From CAIUGU01 sp031398625 (lineage in GTDB: Bacteria > Pseudomonadota > Gammaproteobacteria > Steroidobacterales > Steroidobacteraceae), in the NCBI GenBank assembly GCA_031398625.1, contig JANNNQ010000026.1, positions 1-6,635 of the forward strand: a stretch of 6,635 nucleotides of DNA, written 5' to 3'. Positions 1 through 5,280 of the stretch are shown in pieces. The position numbers were made by a program, and so were the translations under genes. The notes beneath the pieces are model-generated. The model saw only the letters and a program-made list of their open reading frames with translations. It did no database searches and was not told the origin of the DNA. Within the stretch, counting starts at the first letter, position 1, and each line of letters opens with the position of its first letter.

Positions 1-231
1 CCCTCCCAGAGATAAGCAACACAAGGCTGGCGCATAGTCTGCACAGTCTCCAAAGTTTAGTTATGGGAAATGAGGGGACAAAGTTGTGACTTTGTCCCCG
101 ACCCAAGGCCGCCAAGCCACCCGGTTACTGGAGCGCCAAGAAGGATGGGGTGGCTTAGGCGGTGTTAAACTGCCGTTTAGCCTCCCGGCTGGGCTGTTCA
201 GCTTGGGGGTTAGTCGCTTGAGTACTGCTGA
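1..231. other. Non-coding or fully decayed left edge
   Basis: I see no supported gene here. A 60-codon open frame on plus (86-268) and its antisense partner have no start signal, no recognisable family and no continuation, and they overlap two strong hairpins listed separately. The stretch may be the upstream part of the decayed repeat protein that becomes readable from about 232, but no conserved motif supports that. Confidence 0.4.
74..99. repeat. Perfect 10-bp inverted repeat, 6-nt loop
   Basis: GGGGACAAAG (74-83) and CTTTGTCCCC (90-99) are exact inverse complements around the loop TTGTGA. As RNA this is a very stable hairpin. No T-tract follows on plus and no clear A-tract precedes it for the other strand, so a classical intrinsic terminator is not supported. 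It could be a dispersed palindromic repeat or a hairpin of a lost mobile element. Confidence 0.75.
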
Positions 232-248
232 GCACAGTCTCAAGCGAC
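213..248. repeat. Long stem-loop, 10 + 4 bp
   Basis: GTCGCTTGAG (213-222) pairs exactly with CTCAAGCGAC (239-248). Inside it ACTG (224-227) pairs with CAGT (235-238), leaving one bulged T (223) and a 7-nt loop. No T-tract follows. It lies just upstream of the 21-bp repeat array and the decayed frame at 232-345. Its function is unknown. Confidence 0.7.
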
Positions 249-728
249 GCTTGGAGGATATGAGCTAATTGAGAAGAGTACACGAGCTTCGGGCATTGCG
301 CAAGCGGGTGTGGCTCAAGTTCTGGGTCAGACGCTCACAGGTTGAGGGCAAACGCTTTCTGGTTGACGTGAATGCTTACTGGTCGAGGGCAAACGCTTTG
401 TGATTTGGGGCAACTGCTTTGTGGTTTGCCGCAAACGTTTACTGGTCGAGGGCAAACGCTTTCTGATTGACCTGAATGTTGACTCGTTTGGGGCAAACGC
501 TTTCTGGTTTGCCCCAAACGTTTACTGGTCGAGGACAAACGCTTGCTCGTGAGCCCTATCTCAGATGTCCACAGCACAGCCCAAGCAGGATTTGCTCAGA
601 CACTTGGAGGTGTTGCCCCTGACTAGATGGCGTGAACCCCAAGACCTGGCGGTGAGGGGATTCTGCTGAGTGATCTGTCTGATTACCTAGTTGCAGCCAT
701 CACGGCTATTGTGAAGGAGTACCTTTGA
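232..728 (+). pseudogene. Decayed heptapeptide-repeat protein remnant
   Basis: I cannot assign this to a family. Frame 232-345 reads through GIAQAGVAQVLGQTLTG into a stop at 343-345. The 21-bp units that follow, read in unit phase, give variants of a heptapeptide (GRGQTLC, GLPQTFT, GRGQTLS, RLGQTLS, GRGQTLA). After the array, another frame (to a stop at 624-626) reads AQAGFAQTLGG, which resembles the AQAGVAQVLGQ before the array. Yet another frame, from 660 to the TGA at 726-728, reads LSDLSDYLVAAITAIVKEYL. Two units are 20 nt and shift the frame, and several contain TGA. The simplest reading is a broken gene whose repeat region expanded and then drifted. It could instead be a non-coding satellite with accidental reading frames. 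Confidence 0.35.
319..547 (+). repeat. Tandem array of degenerate 21-bp units
   Basis: Units start at 340, 361, 381, 402, 423, 444, 465, 485, 506 and 527, and a more diverged unit precedes them at 319-339. The consensus is close to GGTYGAGGGCAAACGCTTTCT. The units at 361 and 465 are 20 nt and resemble each other (TTGAC, then TGAATG). The unit at 423 nearly equals that at 506 (GGTTTGCC, then CAAACGTTTACT), and those at 381, 444 and 527 nearly match. This gives a higher-order pattern of about four to five units that was itself duplicated. Units such as GTTTGGGGCAAAC are self-complementary. There are no spacers, so this is not CRISPR. Confidence 0.85.
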
Positions 729-1013
729 CTCCCAACCTTAGTGGATTGGGTTCAAACATCAGCCTCGGGTGATCAAGAGCCCTGGACCTGCGACCAGAGC
801 CTTTCCCTGAGACTGGGGGGAATTGCTTTGCCTGTCGGTGGTGACACACGGCGATGCCTCAACTCACGCCAGGTTTCGAGGTCAGGGCGACATCGACAAC
901 GCGCTCCCTCAAGCGTCCAGTGGACAGATGAAAGATTTCAAAAGTTGAAAGCTTTGCACAATGATAGCTAACCACAAAATCAGTATCTAATGCAAATAGC
1001 GAGACTACACGCG
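729..1013. other. No recognisable feature
   Basis: An open plus frame of 76 codons (741-971) is present, but it has no ATG or GTG start with a ribosome binding site, and its translation matches nothing I know. If the attC at 1014-1100 is real, this stretch would be the body of the cassette before it, now apparently without an intact gene. Confidence 0.35.
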
Positions 1014-1100
1014 GTCTGACTATTCAAATGCAGCAGACGGTCAAGAGACGCTAGTGGGGTTGCCGAGGTTGTCTGCCGCCGCCGATTTGAGCCGTTATAT
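1014..1100 (+). other. attC: attC recombination site (integron), upstream of GST cassette
   Basis: An imperfect 87-bp inverted repeat has integron attC organisation. The R''-like box GTCTGAC (1014-1020) is one base off the consensus RYYYAAC. TCAAAT (1024-1029) pairs with ATTTGA (1085-1090). GCAGCAGAC (1030-1038) pairs at 8 of 9 positions with GTCTGCCGC (1071-1079). The R' box GTTATAT (1094-1100) is close to GTTRRRY. The outer boxes pair poorly with each other. That is expected in an array, because all but the first G of R' comes from the next cassette. The GST start codon lies 19 nt after the site. Confidence 0.65.
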
Positions 1101-1810
1101 TGCAAGGGAAGGTCTGGAGATGTTCAAAGTTTATGGAGATAGTCAGTCGGGTAACTGCTACAAAGTTCAGTTGCTGATGAATCATCTTGACATCGAGCAT
1201 GAGTGGCTGGAGGTGGATATTCTGTCTGGCGAAACTCAATCGGAAGAATTTCTTGCCAAGAATCCTAATGGTAAGATTCCCCTTATCGAACTGGCGTCCG
1301 GGGAATATCTCTCGGAGTCGAACGCAATATTGAATTACCTGGCTCATGGTACCGAATTTTTGCCAGACACCCCGTTGGAGCGGGCTAAGATTTTAAGTTG
1401 GCAGTTTTTCGAGCAATACAGCCACGAGCCCTATATCGCAGTCGCTAGGTTCATCGCCAAATATCTAGGGCTACCTGAAGAGCGTCGAGAGGAATATGAG
1501 GCAAAGCAAAGTGGTGGTAATAAAGCTCTGTCGGTAATGGAGCGGGCACTTTCGGCAAGCACATACTTGGTGGGTACCTCCCTGACCATTGCTGACATCT
1601 CTTTGTATGCATACACGCATGTAGCGCACGAGGGTGGCTTCGAGCTTTCTGGCTATCCAGAAGTTCAAGCTTGGCTCCTAAGGGTGGCTGCTCACCCAAA
1701 ACACTTGGCAATGTCGTCAGCGGCGGTATAACAAGTTGCTGCACACGGAGCGGAGGGATGCGCGATCGTTTATGAAACAGAGTGAGTTGCCGTCCGGTGA
1801 ACTTGGGTCG
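1095..1810 (+). mobile_element. Integron gene cassette carrying a GST gene
   Basis: Recombination at attC sites cuts between G and TT of R'. Using the two sites here, the cassette runs from the T at 1095 to the G at 1810 (716 bp). It has the expected layout: a short 5' leader, one gene, and its attC beginning at the stop codon. A strong internal check exists. When circular, the cassette would join its last G to its own 5' TTATAT, giving GTTATAT. The reverse complement of its R'' box (GTATAAC) is GTTATAC, a 6 of 7 match. No integrase gene is in the window, so the cluster may be integrase-less or part of a larger array. Confidence 0.6.
1120..1731 (+). CDS. Glutathione S-transferase family protein
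   Basis: This is a complete cytosolic-type GST of 203 aa, a normal length. Enzymes of this family conjugate glutathione to electrophiles or reduce peroxides and disulfides with it; the substrate cannot be read from sequence. The N-terminal thioredoxin-like domain (about 1-78) has SGNCYKVQL at 10-18 with the candidate catalytic Ser10/Cys13 region, NPNGKIPLIEL with cis-Pro54, and the glutathione gamma-glutamyl contact motif ESN at 66-68. The helical C-terminal domain (about 85-200) has EQYSHEPYIAVARF (98-111) and LTIADI (155-160) with the T-x-x-D N-capping box. I chose ATG 1120 because GGAAGG sits 7 nt upstream and the MFKVYG start aligns with the family. The longer GTG start at 1054 would lie inside the attC. 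The stop overlaps the R'' box of the next attC, as is usual for cassette genes. No own promoter is evident, so expression may depend on read-through. Confidence 0.93.
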   Translation: MFKVYGDSQSGNCYKVQLLMNHLDIEHEWLEVDILSGETQSEEFLAKNPNGKIPLIELASGEYLSESNAILNYLAHGTEFLPDTPLERAKILSWQFFEQYSHEPYIAVARFIAKYLGLPEERREEYEAKQSGGNKALSVMERALSASTYLVGTSLTIADISLYAYTHVAHEGGFELSGYPEVQAWLLRVAAHPKHLAMSSAAV

Positions 1811-1816
1811 TTAGGT
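1726..1816 (+). other. attC: attC recombination site of the GST cassette
   Basis: This 91-bp site runs from R'' GTATAAC (1726-1732, containing the GST stop TAA) to R' GTTAGGT (1810-1816, a perfect GTTRRRY). L'' CACACGGAGCGG (1742-1753) pairs with CCGTCCGGTG (1790-1799) except for two unpaired bases, A1745 and G1750, both on the L'' side. Unpaired extrahelical bases on one arm are the hallmark that orients folded attC sites for the integrase. An AAGTT near R'' also recurs in the complementary arm. The central loop holds GCGCGATCG. The conserved outline (CTGCACACGG, then CCGGTGA and CGTTAGG) looks like the attC type seen in environmental integrons. Confidence 0.75.
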
Positions 1817-1861
1817 GGCTTGAGTTATCGGTGGGGACGTAAACGCGAGGTTATCTGTAGG

Positions 1862-1890
1862 ATGGCTAGTTCTGTCTCGTTGCGTATAAT
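1862..1890 (+). promoter_or_regulatory. Probable promoter of the EVE-nuclease gene
   Basis: A perfect -10 hexamer TATAAT lies at 1885-1890, 36 nt before the start codon. The corresponding -35 position (about 1862-1867, ATGGCT) is poor, so the promoter would depend on the -10 or on an activator. The site lies after the attC, which suggests this gene is not solely dependent on read-through from the cassette array. Confidence 0.4.
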
Positions 1891-1926
1891 TAGTTAGGAA
1901 CGTAGGATTAACAGGAGCATTAGAAA

Positions 1927-3027
1927 TTGGCGTACTACCTAAATCTCTTCTCTCCAGAAACTTATGAAGCATTCTCAAAATCAGCTCGTGATATCTCTGG
2001 ATTTCATCTACGCCAACAAAATGCTGCAAGCCGGATTAAGATTGGCGATAAGTTAATCTGTTATGTGACTAAACTATCCCGGTGGATAGGTGTTTTTGAA
2101 GTTCAAAGTGAATGCTTCTCAGATGACACCCCAATCTTCGTTCCCCAAGATGATCCTTTTGTAATTCGTTTCAAAGTTAAGCCGCTTGCGTGGTTACCTA
2201 AAGAAAAGGCAATTCCGATCCATGATCATAGAATCTGGGATCGTTTGTCCTTCACTACAGGAGTTGACAAAAGTACATCGAAGTGGACAGGCAAGCTTCG
2301 CAATAGCCTTAATCAATTGATTAACAATGATGGTCATTTCCTTGAAGACTTCATTCTGGCGCAAGTAGATGGGGGAGAACTTTTTGAAATTGATGAGGAT
2401 GAATACCAGAAATTAATTACACACCGTATTCATCGTACAGACAGAGTTGTAACAGTTACCGTTCCTCAAGACACAAAAAGTGAAGTCGAAAGTACTGCAC
2501 ATCAGCCAGAAGTACGTGAATCAATAAAGATACAATCTTTGCTTGCCAGCATTGGTTCTCAAATGGGAATGTCAGTTTGGCTACCTCGTAGCGATCGAAA
2601 CGCAGTTCTAACAGAATGGGAGGATCAAGATCACGTCTTGCTAGATGTTCTGCCTCTTAATTATGATGAGACAACACTCAAGACCATTGAACAAATTGAT
2701 GTATTGTGGCTAAAGCGACGCTCTATTGTTCGTGCTTTTGAGGTTGAGCATACTACTTCAATTTATTCCGGTATCCTCAGAATGGCAGATTTGCTTGCAC
2801 TTCAGCCAAACATGAACATAAAGTTGCATATAGTTGCGCCTCCTGAGCGTCGAGACAAGGTATTTCAAGAGATTCGACGGCCTGTATTCTCATTGCTTGA
2901 TGTAGCGCCGTTATCAGAAAGGTGTACTTACCTGTCCTATGAGAGTGTTCGAGTATTGTCAAGGCAAAAGCATTTATCACATTTATCAAATAGTGTTTTA
3001 GATGAGTATGCGGAGGAGGCTGAGTAA
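1927..3027 (+). CDS. EVE/PUA-like domain protein with PD-(D/E)XK-like C-terminus
   Basis: This is a 366-aa cytosolic protein without signal peptide or membrane segments. Residues 1 to about 165 look like an EVE (PUA-like) domain: YYLNLFSPETYEAF near the start, then GFHLRQQNAASRIKIGDKLICYVTKLSRWIGVFEV (split as 25-44 and 45-59) and DPFVIRFKV at 76-84. EVE domains bind modified bases in nucleic acids. After a polar linker (170-200), residues 200-350 look like a restriction-endonuclease fold: IDVLWL (257-262) supplies an acidic residue (D258), and AFEVEHT (270-276) supplies E272-x-E274. This resembles D-x(n)-E-x-K with the lysine replaced. By analogy with EVE-nuclease fusions it may cut DNA carrying modified bases, as a modification-dependent restriction or antiphage factor; this is inference. 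The start is TTG 1927, supported by AGGAG at 1913-1917 (9-nt spacing) and by the domain beginning at once. The gene follows the second attC by 110 bp and may be a cassette cargo. The 3' attC is not clear. Confidence 0.8.
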   Translation: MAYYLNLFSPETYEAFSKSARDISGFHLRQQNAASRIKIGDKLICYVTKLSRWIGVFEVQSECFSDDTPIFVPQDDPFVIRFKVKPLAWLPKEKAIPIHDHRIWDRLSFTTGVDKSTSKWTGKLRNSLNQLINNDGHFLEDFILAQVDGGELFEIDEDEYQKLITHRIHRTDRVVTVTVPQDTKSEVESTAHQPEVRESIKIQSLLASIGSQMGMSVWLPRSDRNAVLTEWEDQDHVLLDVLPLNYDETTLKTIEQIDVLWLKRRSIVRAFEVEHTTSIYSGILRMADLLALQPNMNIKLHIVAPPERRDKVFQEIRRPVFSLLDVAPLSERCTYLSYESVRVLSRQKHLSHLSNSVLDEYAEEAE

Positions 3028-3367
3028 TTCCGCCACCTATATATAGGCCCTTGTATACTGAGAGCCATCAGTAGAAACTGAGCGGAGAGCCGTAGCAGTG
3101 AATCTGGATAGGCCCTCAAGAAGCCAACCAGCTTGTGACTCAGATTGTAGGCCTGCATCAGCTCTCCACTGTGCTTGCTTGCCTGCCCTCCTGTCAAGGC
3201 GCGTCATTGGGGCAATTCATGAGACTGTAGGTCGATGCGTTAATTTTAGCGTGGCAGCTTACTAGGTCAAGAATTCATAACATCTTAGCCACCTCTGAAA
3301 CCCAAGGCGGCTAACCATCGGAAAAAGTCGAGTAGTTCGGGAGGCAAATTACTGAGGTTCCTAGGGG
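3028..3367. other. Intergenic region, no supported gene
   Basis: The region contains the palindrome CCTATATATAGG (3036-3047), a long imperfect hairpin (3084-3167, listed separately) and a shorter inverted repeat TTAGCC (3285-3290) / GGCTAA (3309-3314) with inner CCT/AGG pairing. A minus-strand open frame (2937-3197) covers the hairpin and overlaps the end of the EVE gene. Its middle reads like a degraded protein tail, but I cannot name a family. No T-tract follows any of the hairpins, so no terminator is called. Confidence 0.4.
3084..3167. repeat. Extended imperfect hairpin (84 nt)
   Basis: Nested complementary blocks stack in register. GGAGAGC (3084-3090) pairs with GCTCTCC (3161-3167), GCAG (3095-3098) with CTGC (3153-3156), AATCTG (3101-3106) with CAGATT (3141-3146), and AAGC (3121-3124) with GCTT (3131-3134). 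About 21 base pairs are separated by internal loops. It is 56 bp after the EVE gene's stop. It could be a structured 3' UTR or RNA, a palindromic mobile repeat, or a degenerate recombination site. It lacks clear R'/R'' boxes, so attC is not supported. Confidence 0.5.
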
Positions 3368-4333
3368 ATGACTGTCGAAGACGCGCTAATTCTGGTGGAT
3401 GCAGCCCTGGAGCAGAAGGGGCTCACAGATGTTCAAGCGCTGGTAGTTCGTCAGGTTTGGCAGGGAAGCTCCTATGCAAGGATCGCAGAAGAATCAGGTT
3501 ACAACACCAGTCACATTAGGGATGTGGGCTTCGAGTTATGGCGATCACTCTCACAGGCGTTGGGAGAGAAGGTTAGTAAAAGCAATCTGCAATCGGTCTT
3601 GAGGCGTCGCTCACAACAGATTATGGCATTAACGTTACCGCCACTGATGGTTTAGAGTTCGATGAGCCCAAGGTTAAGAGACAGCGCCCTGAGGGGACAA
3701 CTCATCCCCGCTCCTGTTGGGGCGCGGCGATGGATGTCTCAGTCTTCTATGGACGGACTGAAGAATTAGCCAAACTGGAGCAGTGGATTCTGCAAGAGCG
3801 TTGCCGCCTGGTTGCTTTGTTAGGCATGGGAGGCATTGGCAAAACTGCCCTATCTATAAAGCTGGCAGAACGGATTCAGGGTCAGTTTGAGGATGTCATC
3901 TGGCGTTTGCTCACTAGCTATGAAAATGGTTGCCGCAGAAATTCGAGATTTATTCGACGGCAATGCCTCCAAATTTTTAGGATTCTTAGCGCAATCCACG
4001 CTCGTCTTCGACGATATTTGCAATCTTTTAGCTCGCCAATTTGAGCGTCTATCAGAGCTAGAGTTGCAGGTCATGTACTGGTTGTCAATTGGTCGAGAAC
4101 CCTGCAAGGTCATCTCGCTGCGGTCTCATCCGTTGCGTTCAGCCCGGATGGGACCGCAGCTTGCCAGTGGCAGTTTTGACGAGACCATTAAGCTTTGGGA
4201 TCTGGAGACGGGCGAGTGTTTACAAACCCTGAGAGCGGACCGGCTTTACGAAGGCATGAATATCACGGGTGTCACAGGTTTATCAGAGGCACAGAAAGCA
4301 ACACAGAAAGCGCTGGGAGCCGTGGAAGCGTGA
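3368..4333 (+). pseudogene. Decayed HTH / NB-ARC / WD40 signalling protein
   Basis: Pieces of one long protein lie in order, in several frames. Segment 1 (3368-3655) is an N-terminal HTH of the kind found on cyanobacterial NTPase and vWA-MoxR-associated proteins (MTVEDALILVD, WQGSSYARIAEESGYN, LGEKVSKSNLQSVLRR). It is shifted near 3615-3655 and stops at TAG. Segment 2 (frame of 3730) has DVSVFYGRTEELAKLEQWI and the Walker A P-loop GMGGIGKTAL, running to EDVIWR near 3905. A deletion then removes most of the NB-ARC domain. Segment 3 (frame of 3887) resumes at LAMKMVAAEIRDLFDGN and LLARQFERLSELELQVMYWL. A second deletion after GREP (about 4101) joins the WD40 part: LQGHLAAVSSVAFSPDGT (frame of 4102), one further frameshift near 4150, then LASGSFDETIKLWDLETGE and the tail GMNITGVTGLSEAQKAT to the TGA at 4331-4333. 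About 310 codons remain of a family that usually exceeds 1,000 aa. Intact relatives are thought to be STAND-type signalling or immune-like NTPases. This copy cannot work as a whole, although the HTH piece is still an open 95-codon frame. Confidence 0.85.
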
Positions 4334-4342
4334 TTTGACGCC

Positions 4343-5125
4343 CTACAAATCTTCAGGTCCTACGCCCAAAGCACGCAGCCGCTCTCGCAAACGCGCATTC
4401 TCTTGCTCGGCCTGCTCAGCTCGCTGGCGCTCCTGCTCAGCTCGCTGGCGCTCCTGTTCAGCTCGCTGGCGCTCCTGTTCAGCTCGCTGGCGCTCCTGTT
4501 CAGCTCGCTGGTGCTCCTGCTCTTCAGCCAGTAGGACGAGTTGGCCCTCTGCTGTCAAGAAACGCAGCCGACCGTCCTGAACTCCCAAATGCAGCTCCAA
4601 TTGCTGGCTCCACAACCAGCCTTGCTCGGTTGCCTCCCGTTCCTGATATTGGCCATCTACTAGGTGAAAGCCTTTAAGCTCTAACGTCTGGGGGTCGAAC
4701 CAAAAGTAGTCGAGGGTCCGGAACGTGTCCTGGTAGATCCGCTTCTTGAGCCCTCTGTCAACATCGGCTGTGGAGTCTGACAAAATCTCCACGATCACAT
4801 TTGGGTAACGGCCCTCTTCCTGCCAGACCACCCAGCTTTTGCGAGCTTTGCGCTCGGTACCCAGCACCACAAAGAAATCAGGACCGCGAAAGTCTTCCGA
4901 CTTGCGTTGATTGGGGCTGTAGTAGATCGTGAGATTGCCGGAGACGTAGAAGTCCTGGCGCTCCCTCCAGTAGCTCTCCAGGGAGCGAATCAGCAGCTCC
5001 ATTTGTTGGCGGTGCAGGTCACTTTCCAAGGGCGGCTCGTCACTCCAAAGGTCCCCTGGCGGAAACGTGACATCTGTTTCAACGTCTGTCTGGACTGGTA
5101 ATTTGGAGACAGCAGGCTGAGACAT
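4343..5125 (-). CDS. Uma2 family (DUF820) PD-(D/E)XK nuclease-like protein
   Basis: This is a complete 260-aa protein. The Uma2/DUF820 domain spans about residues 35-190 and belongs to the PD-(D/E)XK nuclease superfamily, which is expanded in cyanobacteria; its biological substrate is not established. Visible motifs are FRGPDFFVVL (79-88) with the PD pair at 82-83, NVIVEILSDST (109-119) with Glu113, and GLKKRIYQDT (125-134) followed by LDYFWFDPQTLELKGF. Residues 199-250 are a charged coiled coil built of RAEQERQ heptads encoded by a 21-bp tandem repeat, and the protein ends RALGVGPEDL. The start is ATG at 5125-5123, with GGGAGAG (plus 5133-5139) as a well-placed Shine-Dalgarno. A small palindrome, CCCAAATTGGG (5137-5147), overlaps that site and could be an operator; this is a guess. 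The gene converges with the NB-ARC pseudogene, ending 9 bp away. Confidence 0.9.
   Translation of the reverse strand: MSQPAVSKLPVQTDVETDVTFPPGDLWSDEPPLESDLHRQQMELLIRSLESYWRERQDFYVSGNLTIYYSPNQRKSEDFRGPDFFVVLGTERKARKSWVVWQEEGRYPNVIVEILSDSTADVDRGLKKRIYQDTFRTLDYFWFDPQTLELKGFHLVDGQYQEREATEQGWLWSQQLELHLGVQDGRLRFLTAEGQLVLLAEEQEHQRAEQERQRAEQERQRAEQERQRAEQERQRAEQAEQENARLRERLRALGVGPEDL
4419..4523 (-). repeat. 21-bp in-frame tandem repeat in the Uma2 tail
   Basis: Five consecutive 21-bp units start at 4419, 4440, 4461, 4482 and 4503. The plus-strand unit is GCTCGCTGGCGCTCCTGTTC plus A, with T/C variation and a last unit carrying GGTGCTC and a diverged end. The minus strand encodes the heptad RAEQERQ, so the array is one coiled-coil register per unit and its length can change without a frameshift. 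The near-identity of the units suggests recent expansion by slippage. Confidence 0.95.
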
Positions 5126-5280
5126 CTCTCTACTCTCCCAAATTGGGGTATCTCATAGTCTACCAGGTTTCCAACGCTCCAAGTTTTTGCCCCTCAGGTT
5201 GAAGGAGTAGGGCGCAGGCTTGTGAATTTTGCGATTGCTTCAGCCGATCGAGCTTTGGGATTTACAGCAAAATCGAGATT

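Noticed and set aside
74..99. Intrinsic terminator
   Set aside because: There is a perfect stem but no T-tract on either strand and no gene ending nearby.
319..547. CRISPR array
   Set aside because: Units are contiguous 20-21 bp with no unique spacers, and they vary between copies.
1054..1119. Upstream GTG start extending the GST by 22 residues
   Set aside because: This stretch lies inside the attC, the extra residues have no family counterpart, and ATG 1120 has a good ribosome binding site.
1451..1744. Minus-strand reading frames under the GST gene
   Set aside because: They are antisense shadows with no motifs; the plus-strand GST is conserved and complete.
3035..3245. Full attC after the EVE-nuclease gene, ending at GTTAATT (3239-3245)
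   Set aside because: The span is too long, the terminal box misses the consensus, and the arms do not pair.
4269..4580. Plus-strand frame rich in Ser/Cys/Arg/Trp
   Set aside because: It is the antisense reading of the Uma2 coiled-coil repeat.
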